NCBI RefSeq assembly: GCF_019645875.1
Contig: NZ_CP081000.1
Span: 2,914,001-2,978,000 of the forward strand
Source of the DNA: Mycolicibacterium senegalense
GTDB lineage: Bacteria > Actinomycetota > Actinomycetes > Mycobacteriales > Mycobacteriaceae
Direction of reading: 5' to 3'
Length of the DNA: 64,000 nt
Part shown: piece after piece, positions 38,701 to 47,873 of the stretch
How the letters are laid out: every line of letters begins with the position of its first letter
How positions within the stretch are numbered: the stretch's first letter is position 1
Made by a program: the position numbers and the translations under genes
Notes under the pieces: model-generated
Seen by the model: only the letters and a program-made list of their open reading frames with translations
Databases searched by the model: none
What the model was told of the DNA's origin: nothing

Positions 38701-38876
38701 AGGGCGGTCATGTGCCCGACATCAGCAAGCTGCGCTCGGGCCAGTTCTACGTGGCGTTGGAAGGCAACGCGTTCCACAAGATCCAGACACCCTGGTGCCT
38801 GTCGAGTCATCCGCCCAGCCCGCCGACCACCGACGAGGTCCTCGCGCTCGCCCAGCGGGAATTGGCGGCACGCTAG
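35721..38876 (+). CDS. Large double P-loop ATPase with C-terminal HerA/FtsK-like domain
   Basis: A 1051-residue soluble protein with two nucleotide-binding modules. The N-terminal AAA+-like module has Walker A GPAGSGKT (65-72), a Walker-B-like LALDQID (235-241) and a long helical lid. A middle region (about 440-600, with RRRLFLLRNTAWPKGAKTA) is unassigned. The C-terminal HerA/DUF87-like motor has Walker A GSGSGKT (670-676), VVWTPRRSTG, Walker B LLVMDEAQNF (916-925) and GLVFATQSPRGL as the sensor/arginine segment. Such motors pump or open DNA; HerA-type proteins occur in recombination and in several phage-defence systems. It is coupled to the winged-helix gene and shares CTAG stops with the thiolase gene. 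Confidence 0.88.
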   Translation: MELAHREALSALRLTWAPTADDLWHSQGALHVRGLHDRPMADVMAAFGDAVRETDSSPLGVVVRGPAGSGKTHLLGQVREQVQTSGGFFFLVELLDAAGFWQSARAGILESLGRPGSERETQLKDLLWELSSVAHISRANRRAVIGDDDLTPEILTDFVNSLHKVHRHTVKRAHHTLRALVLLGAGDLELQDIGEAFLTGNGEKEAWGLPAPVLTPQESVRDISRLIALAGPSVLALDQIDTLLAQSVDRTDSAGAEPGADGAARPAGNNDLEHIAHGLMSIRQTMRRTVGVVACLPAAWEAIQDRATATVQDRFRTTALLQGLPTPEVGRAILERRFTASYSAIGFAAPYPSWPILPSAFDEATQYTPRQLLKRADTHVRRCLERDTVEELASLTAEQTGTHETSAGGAAPGDTGELDRRFAEYRHRAVTVAALDPDGEDTTMPGLLSAALDAWITELGEAGQAFRPDPLPGQRVVLHGRLRQTLDAAIDDERHWAFRAISSGNAVAVQNRIRKAWEATGFNPDRRRLFLLRNTAWPKGAKTAVIIAEFEAAGGRVLPMSEDDVRTMTALRDLIDDNHPDLPEWLRRRRPAHGIGWLRAALGEIAGDPPPPAQIDVDAELATGPIRTQPAAPVIEHSPTAVTLGLDSAGGRPVSVDLAALRKHTAIFAGSGSGKTVLIRRLVEECALRGVSSIVLDPNNDLSRLGERWPDTPPGWNPADDERADAYFENTEVVVWTPRRSTGRPLSFQPLPDFASVLDDDDEFSDAVESAVAALEPRALIAGNTAKAERSRAVLREALRFYGAGPSVTLGGFIDLLSNLPVEVSALGGAHKLAAELAQNLRAATVNDPLFGGTGTAADPGMLLTPSPGYRARVSVISMVGLTNDQQREGFVNQLQMALFAWIKRNPAGDRPLGGLLVMDEAQNFAPSSHTTASTHSTLALSSQARKYGLGLVFATQSPRGLHNHIPGNATTQFYGLLNSPAQIAVAREMARVKGGHVPDISKLRSGQFYVALEGNAFHKIQTPWCLSSHPPSPPTTDEVLALAQRELAAR

Positions 38877-40360
38877 AGCAGCGTCGCGCTGCCGTCGGCG
38901 TGCACCTGAACCTTGGCCCCGGCGATGTCCTCGGAGAGCGTCGCCGCGGCCTGTGACTCGTCGACGATTCGGGCCAGCGTGCGTGCCTCCTCCGGGGTGC
39001 GCACCGCCAGGAAGGCTCGCTCCGCGGTGCCGTCGCGCCCCACCGGCGTGGTCCAGGATTCCACGGTGCCGGTGCCGACGAAGTCCACCTGCAGCTGCCG
39101 CGTCGGCTCGGCGTCTACCTCGGATTGCACGTCCTGCCAACGGAATTCGCGGGTGGGCGGCTCGGTACCGTACACGCCGAAGCTGTGTTTGGTGAGGTAT
39201 CCGCCGTTGGCGGTGATCAGGCCGCGGCTGCCCGGATTGGCCACCAGCCGCTCAGCCATGGTGGCAATCGAATGGGACACGTAGTTGTTCCACGGCCCGC
39301 CCGCGAACGTGAGCCCGCCGGTCACCGTCAGCGGCCGCGACGGATCAGCCAGGGGCAGACCGATCTCGGCCGCTGCCACCTGCACCGCCGACGGGAAACA
39401 CGAATACACGTCGACGAAGTCGACCTCGTCGGCCGAGACGCCGGCCAACTCCAGGACTCGGCGCCCGGCGATCCGGATCGCCGGGGACCGGTACAACTCG
39501 GCCCGCTCGCCGATCGCGTAGGTGTCGTGCGAATCGGTGCCGGCATACGGGAAAACCCAACGGTCAGGAGGAATCTGGAGATATGTCGCCTTCTCGACCG
39601 TGGTCAGGACCAGCACCGCGCCCTGGTCCACCATGTTGTTGGAGTTCATCAGCTTGGTGTAGGGCCAGCTGATCATCCGGTTGTCGGGGCCGGGTTGCCA
39701 GATCTGCTCGGCCGGCACCGCATCGGAACTCCAGGCGTGCGGGTTGTCGGCGGCCACCGCGCTGAACCGAGACCACAACTCACCGATCCGCCTGCGGTGC
39801 TCATCGCTGGTCTCGCCACCCGCGATGCGCAGCGCCTGTTCGAACATCGGGTACACGTAGGCCGGCCGGTCCAGATTGATCCGGAGTTCGGCCTCGCCGG
39901 CCATCGGCACCCCGTCGTGCGCACCCGGGGCCTCGGGCACGGATTCGTCCTGACGCGTCCACTCCGGCTTGATTCCGCGCGCGCGCAACCGGCTGCGGGT
40001 ACGCCAGGTCTCCGCACCAGCGATCAGCACCACCTCGGCCCGGCCGCTCCGCAGATCCCGGCAGGCTTCGTTCACCAGCGTCTGCGGTACGTTGCCCCCG
40101 ACCCCGGTATAGCGCGTGGCGGCCTTGGCGGCCCGGATCCGCTGGGCCAGCAGCAAACCCGGATCGCGGTAGTGCCAGGAGAGCAGGTTGACGATGCGGA
40201 CCGAATCGACCGCCTCGAGTACCCGCGGGTCGGCAGCGGCCCTGGCCGCGGCGACCATCAGATCGACGGGTTCGACCTCCGGCTTCTCCTGCCGTTGGTT
40301 GACCTGGCCGTAACCCACCAATACCGGGGTTCGCGGGTCGAGGGTGCGCGGGACCGTCAT
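38873..40360 (-). CDS. Thiolase-like / acetyl-CoA acetyltransferase family protein (Rv1867-like)
   Basis: A 495-residue thiolase-fold protein. The N-terminus RTLDPRTPVLVGYGQVNQRQE and the block GRAEVVLIAGAETW are thiolase-like, and DEVDFVDVYSCFPSAVQ with SHSIATMAERL and LITANGGYLTKHSFGVY form the second half. The usual nucleophilic cysteine motif is not seen clearly, so it may belong to the SCP2-thiolase-like group acting in lipid or sterol degradation, possibly non-catalytic. It matches Rv1867. The ATG at 40360 is preferred over an upstream start at 40405. Confidence 0.82.
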   Translation of the reverse strand: MTVPRTLDPRTPVLVGYGQVNQRQEKPEVEPVDLMVAAARAAADPRVLEAVDSVRIVNLLSWHYRDPGLLLAQRIRAAKAATRYTGVGGNVPQTLVNEACRDLRSGRAEVVLIAGAETWRTRSRLRARGIKPEWTRQDESVPEAPGAHDGVPMAGEAELRINLDRPAYVYPMFEQALRIAGGETSDEHRRRIGELWSRFSAVAADNPHAWSSDAVPAEQIWQPGPDNRMISWPYTKLMNSNNMVDQGAVLVLTTVEKATYLQIPPDRWVFPYAGTDSHDTYAIGERAELYRSPAIRIAGRRVLELAGVSADEVDFVDVYSCFPSAVQVAAAEIGLPLADPSRPLTVTGGLTFAGGPWNNYVSHSIATMAERLVANPGSRGLITANGGYLTKHSFGVYGTEPPTREFRWQDVQSEVDAEPTRQLQVDFVGTGTVESWTTPVGRDGTAERAFLAVRTPEEARTLARIVDESQAAATLSEDIAGAKVQVHADGSATLL

Positions 40361-40475
40361 GCCCACGAACCTAGCCGACGCGGTTACCCGCCTCGACGAA
40401 TGCACCGGGCGTTGGTTGATCGGTTAGGAATTCGGGTACACCGATCCCGGGCGCCATTCACCGAGACCGGCCACT

Positions 40476-42854
40476 ATGGAGAACATGAGCGACGCGACTC
40501 TCTCACCGGCACTGACCGATACCGAACTCGAGCAGCTCAACGCGTACTGGCGTGCGGCCAACTATCTGTCCGTCGGCCAGATCTATCTGCTGGACAACCC
40601 GTTGCTCACCGAACCGTTGGCGGCCGAGCACGTCAAACCGCGCCTGCTCGGTCACTGGGGCACCACCCCGGGACTGAACCTGCTCTACGCTCACCTCAAC
40701 CGCATCATCCGCGAACGCGACGCCAACGTCATCTACATCACGGGCCCGGGCCACGGCGGACCGGGCCTGGTGGCCAACGCCTACCTCGAAGGCACCTACA
40801 GCGAGGTCTACACCGGTATCGGCCAGGACACCGACGGTCTGCGGAAACTGTTCCGCCAGTTCTCCTTTCCCGGTGGGATCCCGAGTCACGTGGCGGCCGA
40901 GACGCCGGGCTCGATCCATGAAGGCGGCGAACTCGGTTACGCGTTGGTGCACGCCTACGGCGCCGCCTTCGACAACCCAGACCTGGTGGTGGCCTGCGTC
41001 GTCGGCGACGGCGAGGCCGAAACCGGCCCGCTGGCCGCCAGCTGGCATTCGAACAAATTCCTCAACCCGGTCGTCGACGGCGCGGTGCTGCCGATCCTGC
41101 ACCTCAACGGCTACAAGATCGCCAATCCCACGGTGCTGTCCCGGATTCCGCAAGAAGAGCTCGAATCACTGTTCTACGGCTACGGCTATCGCCCCATCAC
41201 CGTGCACGGTGACGACCCGGCCACCGTGCACCAGCAGCTGGCCACCGCCATGGACGAGGCGTTCGACCAGATCGCGGCGATCCAACGCGCGGCCCGCCTC
41301 GACGGCGAGCCGGGCCGGCCGCTGTGGCCGATGATCATCCTGCGCACCCCCAAGGGCTGGACCGGCCCGCACGAAGTGGACGGGAAACAGGTCGAGGACA
41401 CCTGGCGGTCTCACCAGGTGCCGCTGTCGGAGACTCGGACCAACCCGTCACACATGGCCCAACTCGAAGCCTGGCTGCGCAGCTACCGGCCCGAGGAACT
41501 GTTCGACGCCACCGGGGCGCTGCGACCGGACCTGCGTGCGCTGGCCCCTACCGGCACCCGGCGGATGAGCGCCAACCCGCACGCCAATGGCGGGTTGCTG
41601 CTGCGTGATCTCGACCTCCCCGACTTCACCGACTATGCCGTCAACGTCGACAAACCGGCTGCCTCGACGGCCGAGGCCACCCGGGTGCTCGGTACCTTCC
41701 TGCGCGATGTCATCGCCGCCAACCCGGACCGCTTCCGGCTGATGGGGCCGGACGAGACCGCCTCGAACCGGCTGGCCGCGGTGCTGGAGAAAACGGACAA
41801 GACCTGGCAGGCCGAAACCCTGCCCGTCGACGAGAACCTGGCCCCCGACGGCCGGGTGATGGAAGTCCTGTCCGAACATCTGTGTCAAGGCTGGCTGGAG
41901 GGCTACCTGTTGACCGGGCGGCACGGCTTGTTCAACTGCTACGAGGCCTTCGTCCACATCGTCGACTCCATGCTCAACCAACACGCCAAATGGTTGTTCA
42001 GCAGCTCTCACCTGACCTGGCGCCGGCCGATCGCGTCACTCAACTATCTGCTGACCTCCCATGTGTGGCGCCAGGACCACAACGGCGCGTCGCACCAAGA
42101 TCCCGGCTTCATCGACCACGTCGCCAACAAGCGGCCCGAAGTGGTGCGCGTCTATCTGCCGCCGGATGCCAACACCCTGCTGTCGGTCGCCGACCACTGT
42201 CTGCGCAGCCGTCAGTACGTCAATGTCATCGTGGCGGGCAAGCAACCCGCCCTGACCTATCTCACGATGGACGAGGCCGTCGCGCACTGCACGCGCGGGT
42301 TGGGTATCTGGGAATGGGCCAGCAATACGACGGGCGAACCCGATGTGGTGCTGGCCTGTGCGGGCGACATCCCGACACTGGAGACCGTGGCGGCCGCCGA
42401 CATCCTGCGCCGCCGGCTGCCCGAGGTGAAGGTCAGGGTGGTCAACGTCGTCGACATCATGCGGCTGCAGCCCGAGTCCGAACATCCCCACGGATTGTCT
42501 GAGCGCGAATTCGACTCGATCTTCACCACCGACAAGCCGGTCATCTTCGCCTATCACGGCTACCCATGGCTGATTCACCGGCTGGCCTACCGGCACACCA
42601 ACCATGCTCAGCTGCACGTGCGCGGATTCAAGGAGCGGGGCACGACGACGACGCCGTTCGACATGGTGATGCTCAACGACCTCGACCGGTTCCATCTGGT
42701 GATGGACGTGATCGACCGGGTCGAGGGGCTGGCGGCCAGCGCCGCCGGACTGCGACAGGAGATGGTCGACGCACGATTGGCAGCCCGGCGCTACACCCGG
42801 GAACATGGCGAGGACGACCCTGCCATCGCCAATTGGACCTGGGATCCGGTGTGA
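40476..42854 (+). CDS. xfp: Xylulose-5-phosphate/fructose-6-phosphate phosphoketolase
   Basis: A 792-residue thiamine-diphosphate enzyme that splits xylulose-5-P or fructose-6-P with phosphate to give acetyl-phosphate plus an aldose phosphate. Key segments are [16 protein letters not shown], the TPP/Mg site [19 protein letters not shown], and [18 protein letters not shown] with the C-terminal [20 protein letters not shown]. Full length for the family (about 790-800). Start ATG 40476 or 40485. Acts as a carbon-saving bypass of glycolysis. No acetate kinase gene is adjacent. Confidence 0.96.
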   Translation: MENMSDATLSPALTDTELEQLNAYWRAANYLSVGQIYLLDNPLLTEPLAAEHVKPRLLGHWGTTPGLNLLYAHLNRIIRERDANVIYITGPGHGGPGLVANAYLEGTYSEVYTGIGQDTDGLRKLFRQFSFPGGIPSHVAAETPGSIHEGGELGYALVHAYGAAFDNPDLVVACVVGDGEAETGPLAASWHSNKFLNPVVDGAVLPILHLNGYKIANPTVLSRIPQEELESLFYGYGYRPITVHGDDPATVHQQLATAMDEAFDQIAAIQRAARLDGEPGRPLWPMIILRTPKGWTGPHEVDGKQVEDTWRSHQVPLSETRTNPSHMAQLEAWLRSYRPEELFDATGALRPDLRALAPTGTRRMSANPHANGGLLLRDLDLPDFTDYAVNVDKPAASTAEATRVLGTFLRDVIAANPDRFRLMGPDETASNRLAAVLEKTDKTWQAETLPVDENLAPDGRVMEVLSEHLCQGWLEGYLLTGRHGLFNCYEAFVHIVDSMLNQHAKWLFSSSHLTWRRPIASLNYLLTSHVWRQDHNGASHQDPGFIDHVANKRPEVVRVYLPPDANTLLSVADHCLRSRQYVNVIVAGKQPALTYLTMDEAVAHCTRGLGIWEWASNTTGEPDVVLACAGDIPTLETVAAADILRRRLPEVKVRVVNVVDIMRLQPESEHPHGLSEREFDSIFTTDKPVIFAYHGYPWLIHRLAYRHTNHAQLHVRGFKERGTTTTPFDMVMLNDLDRFHLVMDVIDRVEGLAASAAGLRQEMVDARLAARRYTREHGEDDPAIANWTWDPV

Positions 42855-42892
42855 CCTGGGTAATTGCGCCACGCCGGTACGATTGGCGAGTC

Positions 42893-43657
42893 ATGTCTGA
42901 TCAGAGCGCCGTGGCCGCGCATTCCCATCCGCTGGTGGCCCAGCTCTCGGCACTGCATCACTTCCGGATTTACGCCGATATCGGCATCGTCGTCGTGATC
43001 CTGACGCTGACCAACCTGATCGCACACTTCACCACCCCGTGGGCCAGCATCGCCACCGTTCCCGCGGCCGCGGTCGGCCTGCTGATCCTGGTGCGGGCCC
43101 GTGGCCTGGGCTGGGCCGAGCTGGGGCTGGGCCGCGAGCATTGGCGCTCCGGCGTCGGATATGCGCTGGCGGCGGTGGCGCTGGTGGTCTCGGTGATCGC
43201 GATCGGGACGATGCTGCCCTGGACACGGCCGATGTTCATGAACGACAACTACGCCACCCTCTCGGGTGCACTGCTCGCGTCGATGGTGATCATCCCGCTG
43301 CAGACGGTGATCCCCGAGGAGCTGGCGTTCCGCGGAGTGCTCCACGGAGCCCTCAACCGGGCGTGGGGTTTTCGCGGCGTCGCCGCCGGCGGCTCGTTGC
43401 TGTTCGGCCTGTGGCACATCGCCAGTTCGCTCGGATTGACGAGTGAGAACGTCGGCTTCACCCGGCTGTTCGGCGGCGGAGTCTTCGGCATGATCGCCGG
43501 TGTGGTGCTGGCCGTGGTCGCCACCGGTATCGCCGGGTTCATCTTCACCTGGCTGCGCAAGCGCAGCGGCAGCCTGATCGCCCCGATCGCCCTGCACTGG
43601 TCACTCAACGGGGTCGGCGCACTGGCCGCCGCCATGGTCTGGCACCTGTCTACCTGA
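42893..43657 (+). CDS. CPBP-family intramembrane protease (possibly Rv1863c-like)
   Basis: A 254-residue integral membrane protein with about seven helices. The Abi/CPBP metalloprotease motifs are present: motif 1 IPEELAFRGVLHGAL (EExxxR), motif 2 FGLWHIASSL (FxxxH), and motif 3 LHWSLNGVG. These proteases act like type II CAAX prenyl endopeptidases and in bacteria may process peptides or mediate bacteriocin immunity. Size and position beside adhA suggest Rv1863c. It follows xfp after 38 bp. Confidence 0.87.
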   Translation: MSDQSAVAAHSHPLVAQLSALHHFRIYADIGIVVVILTLTNLIAHFTTPWASIATVPAAAVGLLILVRARGLGWAELGLGREHWRSGVGYALAAVALVVSVIAIGTMLPWTRPMFMNDNYATLSGALLASMVIIPLQTVIPEELAFRGVLHGALNRAWGFRGVAAGGSLLFGLWHIASSLGLTSENVGFTRLFGGGVFGMIAGVVLAVVATGIAGFIFTWLRKRSGSLIAPIALHWSLNGVGALAAAMVWHLST

Positions 43658-43670
43658 CCTCCGGCGCGGC

Positions 43671-44249
43671 CTAATCCGCGGCGCGGCGCCGCGCCCGGAA
43701 CTCTCGGTTCTTCAACTTGTTGCCGCACTCGGACATCACGCACCAGGTGCCGCCATGGTTGCGCGAGCGGTCGTAGAACGCCCAGGCACACTCGTCGTTG
43801 GCGCACGCCTTGAGCCGTGCCCAGGTGCCGTCCCGCTGCGCGTCACGCATCACCAAGAGCAGCTCCAGCAGGCGTTCGGCCACCCCGTCGCCGGCCGCCG
43901 ACAATCGCACCTGCCCGTCCGGGGCCAGGTCGACCTTTGCGGTGGACGAGTCGGTGAGCGCCTGGAGCACGGCGACCGCATCGGCTTGCGGCGGCGGGCC
44001 GCCGGTGTTGTGAATCAGTAGTGCCCGCAGCGCTTCCCGGACCTGCCGGACCAGGTCCAGTTCGGCCGCCGTCGGGCGGGCCCCCTCGGCGAGCAGCCCG
44101 TTGGCCAACAGCCACGGTGTGGCGTCATCCACGTCTGCGAGGCGATCCGGCCCGGCAGGCAATTCGATCGTGTTGACCAGTGCCTGGATCCGCGCCAGTG
44201 GTACGGGCGCAGGTTTGGTCTCGGAATCACCGGCCCACGTCGTCGACAT
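43671..44249 (-). CDS. CGNR zinc-finger, ABATE-domain protein
   Basis: A 192-residue DNA-binding protein. The N-terminal ABATE domain is followed by the C-terminal zinc finger with ligands in LKACANDECAWAFYD and WCVMSECGNKLKNREF (C-x4-C and C-x4-C), here with the family's CGNR signature as CGNK. Members are stress-related regulators such as those linked to antibiotic and solvent response. Divergent from the 157-residue hypothetical gene. Target unknown. Confidence 0.85.
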   Translation of the reverse strand: MSTTWAGDSETKPAPVPLARIQALVNTIELPAGPDRLADVDDATPWLLANGLLAEGARPTAAELDLVRQVREALRALLIHNTGGPPPQADAVAVLQALTDSSTAKVDLAPDGQVRLSAAGDGVAERLLELLLVMRDAQRDGTWARLKACANDECAWAFYDRSRNHGGTWCVMSECGNKLKNREFRARRRAAD

Positions 44250-44367
44250 CTCTCCAGCGTACCGCCGTGACCACTAAATTGGTTTGACTAGTCATTCATG
44301 ACCAGCGTACGGTCATAGATAGTCACGATGATCGGGCTGGGCATACGGAAAACTACGAGGTATCGCC

Positions 44368-44841
44368 ATGAACGACAACCGAATTTCCCCGAAACCAACG
44401 GCCGCGGTCCGCCCTGAACCCATCCCCTACCGCCCGTCCATCCGAGCCCGCGTGACGGCACGTATCCGATCCCGCCGACTCGACGCGATGCTGGCCGTCG
44501 GCGCCCCGACACCCCCGGGCAGTGCGATCGCCGCGCGGGCGGCGAGGCTGACATCGACCTCCGAACGGGAGGCGATCGCCCGGGCGCTGCGCCGCTGCGT
44601 GCACGAGGCCGCCAACGACACCATCGTGTGGTCCTCACGAATTCCGTTGCACCGGAAGAATATTGCCGCGTCAGCAGGCACCATCGACACCATCGCCCTG
44701 CGGCTGCACGCACCATTGCCGGTGGACGCCCGCGGCATGGCCCGTCTCACCCGGGTGCTCAACGACGGACTCGGACCGATGTATGCGTTCGGCCACGGCG
44801 ACCTAGACGGCAGACTGCGCGCCGCGCTGGCCGCACTCTGA
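44368..44841 (+). CDS. Conserved actinobacterial-type hypothetical protein
   Basis: A 157-residue soluble protein, basic N-terminal region (IRARVTARIRSRRLDAML) followed by ARALRRCVHEAANDTIVWSSRIPLHRKNI and a LHAPLPVDARGMARLTRVLNDG end. I do not recognise the domain. Its stop TGA is directly adjacent to the convergent adhA stop, with no gap. A coding call is supported by absence of a competing frame and typical codon usage. Confidence 0.65.
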   Translation: MNDNRISPKPTAAVRPEPIPYRPSIRARVTARIRSRRLDAMLAVGAPTPPGSAIAARAARLTSTSEREAIARALRRCVHEAANDTIVWSSRIPLHRKNIAASAGTIDTIALRLHAPLPVDARGMARLTRVLNDGLGPMYAFGHGDLDGRLRAALAAL

Positions 44842-45861
44842 CTACACGCGCAGCACCGCAGCGCCCGCGATACGGCCCGCACTCAGGTCGGCCAGCGCCT
44901 CATCGGCCCGGTCCAGTTGGTACACCGGGGTACTGACCGCCAGGCGATGCTCACCGGCGAACGCCAGGAAATCCCGCGCATCGGCCCGGGTGTTGGCGGT
45001 GACCGACCGAATCTCGCGTTCCTGGAAGAGATGCCGTTGATAGTTCATGGTCGGGATATCGCTGAGGTGGATACCGGCGATGGACAGGATGCCGCCGCGG
45101 TCGAGTGCCGCGAGCGCAGGCAGCACGAGTTCTCCCACCGGGGCGAACAGGATCGCGGCATCCAATGGCTCGGGCGGCATATCCGCACTGCCCTGCACTG
45201 ACGCTGCCCCGAGCTCCAGGGCCAGCTCACGGGCCCGCTCGCCCCGGGTCATCACATGGACCCGAACTCCCCGAGCCAATGCCACTTGAGCCGTCAGATG
45301 CGCGCTACCGCCGAAGCCATAGATGCCCAGCCGCCCGCCCGGCGGCAGATCCGTACGCAACAGCGCCCGGTAGCCGATGATCCCCGCACACAACAGCGGA
45401 GCCAGCTCGACCTCGGAGTACCCGTCCGGCAGCCGCAGCGCGAATGCCGCCGGGACCGTGGTGAATTCGGCGTAACCGCCGTCGGCATCCCAGCCGGTGT
45501 ACCGCGAGGACGGACAGAGATTCTCCCGCCCTCGCAGGCAGTAAGCGCACTTCCCGCAGGTGTACCGCAGCCAGGGCACCCCGACCCGGTCCCCCGGCCC
45601 GAATCCGCCACCGGCATCGGCACCGACGCCGACCACCTCGCCGACGACTTCATGTCCGGGTATCACCCGCGGCCGGTGGACGGGGAGGTCGCCTTCGGCC
45701 ACGTGCAGGTCGGTGCGGCACACGCCGCAAGCCAGAACCTTGACGAGGAGCCCGTCAGCCCGAGCCTGCGGAACGGGTACGCGGACGCGACGGAGTGGAT
45801 GCGAACTCACGGGACCCGGGGCGACGACCTGCCAGGCCGTCATGACCCCCGAGCCCATCAC
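44842..45861 (-). CDS. adhA: Zinc-dependent alcohol dehydrogenase AdhA (Rv1862-like)
   Basis: A 339-residue medium-chain dehydrogenase. Catalytic zinc ligands are in [10 protein letters not shown] and [10 protein letters not shown], and four structural-zinc cysteines are in [15 protein letters not shown]. The cofactor fold has [16 protein letters not shown], a variant GxGxxG. AdhA-type enzymes oxidise aliphatic alcohols and have been linked in mycobacteria to membrane or NAD+ homeostasis. The start may be 45861 or the ATG at 45843. It is 10 bp ahead of nothing else, and downstream on the same strand is the 3' neighbour 44841 of the opposite strand. Confidence 0.88.
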   Translation of the reverse strand: MMGSGVMTAWQVVAPGPVSSHPLRRVRVPVPQARADGLLVKVLACGVCRTDLHVAEGDLPVHRPRVIPGHEVVGEVVGVGADAGGGFGPGDRVGVPWLRYTCGKCAYCLRGRENLCPSSRYTGWDADGGYAEFTTVPAAFALRLPDGYSEVELAPLLCAGIIGYRALLRTDLPPGGRLGIYGFGGSAHLTAQVALARGVRVHVMTRGERARELALELGAASVQGSADMPPEPLDAAILFAPVGELVLPALAALDRGGILSIAGIHLSDIPTMNYQRHLFQEREIRSVTANTRADARDFLAFAGEHRLAVSTPVYQLDRADEALADLSAGRIAGAAVLRV

Positions 45862-45871
45862 CGGCTCCCGA

Positions 45872-46174
45872 TCAGCTGCCCCTGCGCACCAGTCCGACGA
45901 TCCACAGCAGGATCACCGAACCAAGAATTGCCGTGAAGAGGGTGAACCACCACCCGCCGGACGCGGTGTCGACGAAGAAGCTGAGCAAGAAACCACCGAT
46001 CAGCGCGCCGACCACACCGATGACGATGTTCATCAGGATTCCGGCGCCACCGCCGTCGACGATCTTGCCTGCGATCCAGCCGGCGATCGCGCCGATGATG
46101 ATGTAGCCGATCCACCCGACACTCGTCAGCGTGGAGGAACGAGCCAGGATTTCCGTAGCCGCCATTACGTCCAT
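45872..46174 (-). CDS. GlsB/YeaQ/YmgE-family small membrane protein (Rv1861-like)
   Basis: A 100-residue protein with three membrane helices: [37 protein letters not shown] and [19 protein letters not shown]. The pattern [11 protein letters not shown]...GG with [13 protein letters not shown] is the transglycosylase-associated/GlsB family, induced by general stress. Start ATG at 46174 is chosen because AGGAG lies 7 bp upstream; the open frame goes on to 46324. It matches Rv1861 and lies 10 bp before adhA, so they may be co-transcribed. Confidence 0.85.
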   Translation of the reverse strand: MDVMAATEILARSSTLTSVGWIGYIIIGAIAGWIAGKIVDGGGAGILMNIVIGVVGALIGGFLLSFFVDTASGGWWFTLFTAILGSVILLWIVGLVRRGS

Positions 46175-46430
46175 TGCAGGTCTCCTGCCTGTCACTGGCC
46201 ATGCCCAGCGGGCTCGCTGAGCCTCAACCCAGGTGTACCTCTCGAACGTAACGATTCGGTTGGCGGTTTGGGAACGATCAGCGTTCCTCCTCGGCGTCCC
46301 CGGCCCGCCGCCGGTGCGGGACAACGGCCGTCGGGCAAACGAACATCACATTGCCGCGAGGCGTGGGCATGACTACCGTCGGAATTATCTGGCAACTGGC
46401 TGCGAACGCACTGTCAGCGCGCCACGGGTC

Positions 46431-46453
46431 CCCCGCCTCAGCCCGAGGTGGGG
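46431..46453. terminator. Unassigned hairpin
   Basis: CCCCGCCTC (46431-46439) pairs with GAGGTGGGG (46445-46453), nine pairs including one G-T, loop of five. No T-run. May end a transcript that has not been identified, or be a 5' structure upstream of the secreted-protein gene. Confidence 0.35.
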
Positions 46454-46566
46454 CTGATGTACTGCATATTCGCTACCGATCACGGTGTCGGATCCCAAAC
46501 GCCCCGTCACCCGGGTTCGGTCGGCTTCAGGCCGCGCGGCTACAGCACACACCTCAGGCGCCCCAT

Positions 46567-46606
46567 TGACAACGTGTGTCACAGGCGGCGGTCAGCAAAC
46601 GTTTGC
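46567..46606 (+). promoter_or_regulatory. Paired inverted repeats upstream of the small secreted protein
   Basis: TGACAACGTGTGTCA (TGACA/TGTCA arms, 46567-46581) and the perfect 12-bp palindrome GCAAACGTTTGC (46595-46606) lie 23-62 bp before the ATG. TTGACA at 46566-46571 could be the -35. Candidate operator; regulator unknown. Confidence 0.4.
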
Positions 46607-46628
46607 GACCATCGGCGAAGGAGCGCAC

Positions 46629-46886
46629 ATGAAAACATTGGTCGGCTTGACCGCCTGCGTGTTGGCGGCCGGGGGCATCGCACTGGCCGGTGCCGCCCCG
46701 GCGAACGCGGGCTGCCAGGGCGGTTGGACCCCGTGGGGCGGCGGCACCACCTGTGACGGACCCATCGGCGCCGACGGCAGCTTCCAGCGGTGTGTCACCG
46801 CCGGCGCGATGGGCTTCAGCGGAACGAACTGCTACCAGATGAACGTCGACAATCTCGCCGGCAACGTGCCGTACGTCGGCCCCTGA
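46629..46886 (+). CDS. Small secreted CDGP-type protein
   Basis: An 85-residue exported protein: signal peptide of about 27 residues (LAGAAPANAG cut), then a mature part rich in Gly with four cysteines, C-Q-G-G-W, T-T-C-D-G-P, Q-R-C and N-C-Y, which likely form two disulfides. The CDGPIGADGSFQRC block is the hallmark of a mycobacterial secreted family without known function. ATG with AAGGAG 6 bp upstream. Convergent with apa. Confidence 0.82.
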   Translation: MKTLVGLTACVLAAGGIALAGAAPANAGCQGGWTPWGGGTTCDGPIGADGSFQRCVTAGAMGFSGTNCYQMNVDNLAGNVPYVGP

Positions 46887-46919
46887 GGGCCGACGCACCA
46901 CACCGCATGGCTGTCCAGG

Positions 46920-47873
46920 CTAGGCCGGGGGCTGCATCTCCGGCGGAGCGTTGGTGACCGGCACCGGCACTCCGACACCCGGGCGAGCCGGCGGAGCGTT
47001 CGGGTCGGCCGGCGGCGGCGCCGCATTGGGGTCCCCGGCTGCCGGTGCCGGCGGCGTCCACGGCCGGATCGAGTTGGCCAGCGCCACGGCAGCGGCCTTG
47101 TCCACCGGGTGGCTGGCCGAGCCCAACCACACCACGAACCAGCGTTCCGGTGCGCGCTGCCCACGCGGGGTTCCCGGGGCGGGCGGTGAACCGACCACTC
47201 CGGCCCAGATCTGACCGTTGGGCTTGTTGGTATCGGTGAACTTCACCTCGTAGTACGACGCGACGCCGGTGAGCCCGTTGGCATCCAACGGCACGGTCTC
47301 TTGATTCACCCGGGTACCGGGGAACGGCATGAAGAACTCGCCCATATCGGAGGCCAACCGGACCGCCGCCTTGGCGTTGTCGGCCTCAGCGCCGGCGAAC
47401 AGCTTCAGGTCCAAGCGCCCGAGCAGCACGCTGGTGTCGTTCGGCGGCTCAGGCGTGCCCTCCGGCGGGATCTTGGTCAACAACGCCTGCCCGTAAGACA
47501 ACTGGGTCGCGTCGGAGACCTTCCAGCCGCCGGGCACGACATAGCTGAACCCACCCGCGGCGTTGTCGACCCGACCCGGCTCCGGTGCGGGAGGAGCCGG
47601 CGCGGGGGCCGGAGCGTTCGGGTCCGTGGGAGCCGGCGGCGCGGGAACCGGAGCACCGGGCGCAGGCGCCGGCGCGTTGGGATCGACCGGCGGCGCGGGT
47701 GCGGGCGCCCCGGGAGCGGGGGCAGGCGCCGGAGCCGGAGGCACCGGCTCGGGATCCGCATACGCCACCGCCGGCAGCGCCACGGCCGCGGCCGTCGCAC
47801 CGGTCATGGCAACCAGCGCCAGCTTCTTCGACAGACCTCTGCGCCGATGTGACATCGCATCCGACTCGTCCAT
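46920..47873 (-). CDS. apa: Alanine- and proline-rich secreted glycoprotein Apa
   Basis: A 317-residue secreted protein, corresponding to Rv1860 (45/47 kDa antigen, fibronectin attachment protein), O-mannosylated in mycobacteria. It has a signal peptide ([20 protein letters not shown]), an N-terminal Pro/Ala-rich stretch of about residues 42-100, a folded domain from [14 protein letters not shown] to [15 protein letters not shown], and a C-terminal Pro-rich tail. The folded part keeps blocks such as [11 protein letters not shown] and YYEVKF. The start may be ATG 47873 or 47855. Immediately precedes modC in mycobacteria, but here they are on the same strand with 240 bp between. Confidence 0.92.
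   Translation of the reverse strand: MDESDAMSHRRRGLSKKLALVAMTGATAAAVALPAVAYADPEPVPPAPAPAPAPGAPAPAPPVDPNAPAPAPGAPVPAPPAPTDPNAPAPAPAPPAPEPGRVDNAAGGFSYVVPGGWKVSDATQLSYGQALLTKIPPEGTPEPPNDTSVLLGRLDLKLFAGAEADNAKAAVRLASDMGEFFMPFPGTRVNQETVPLDANGLTGVASYYEVKFTDTNKPNGQIWAGVVGSPPAPGTPRGQRAPERWFVVWLGSASHPVDKAAAVALANSIRPWTPPAPAAGDPNAAPPPADPNAPPARPGVGVPVPVTNAPPEMQPPA
47590..47755 (-). repeat. Pro/Ala-rich coding repeats of Apa
   Basis: The Apa N-terminal region repeats units of the type [12 protein letters not shown] and PAPPAP three to four times, with near-identical codons. A site of likely length variation and of mannosylation on nearby threonine/alanine-proline segments. Confidence 0.6.

Larger units (their letters stand above)
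46175..46628 (+). other. 454 bp intergenic region between GlsB-like and CDGP genes
   Basis: No supported gene lies here; short open frames on both strands lack family content. It holds the GlsB-like ribosome site at the left, a hairpin (46431-46453), and two inverted repeats near the right end (46567-46581 and 46595-46606). No transcript structure can be fixed by eye. Confidence 0.6.

Noticed and set aside
39125..40921. Open frame opposite the thiolase-like gene running into xfp
   Set aside because: Antisense shadow with no recognisable domain.
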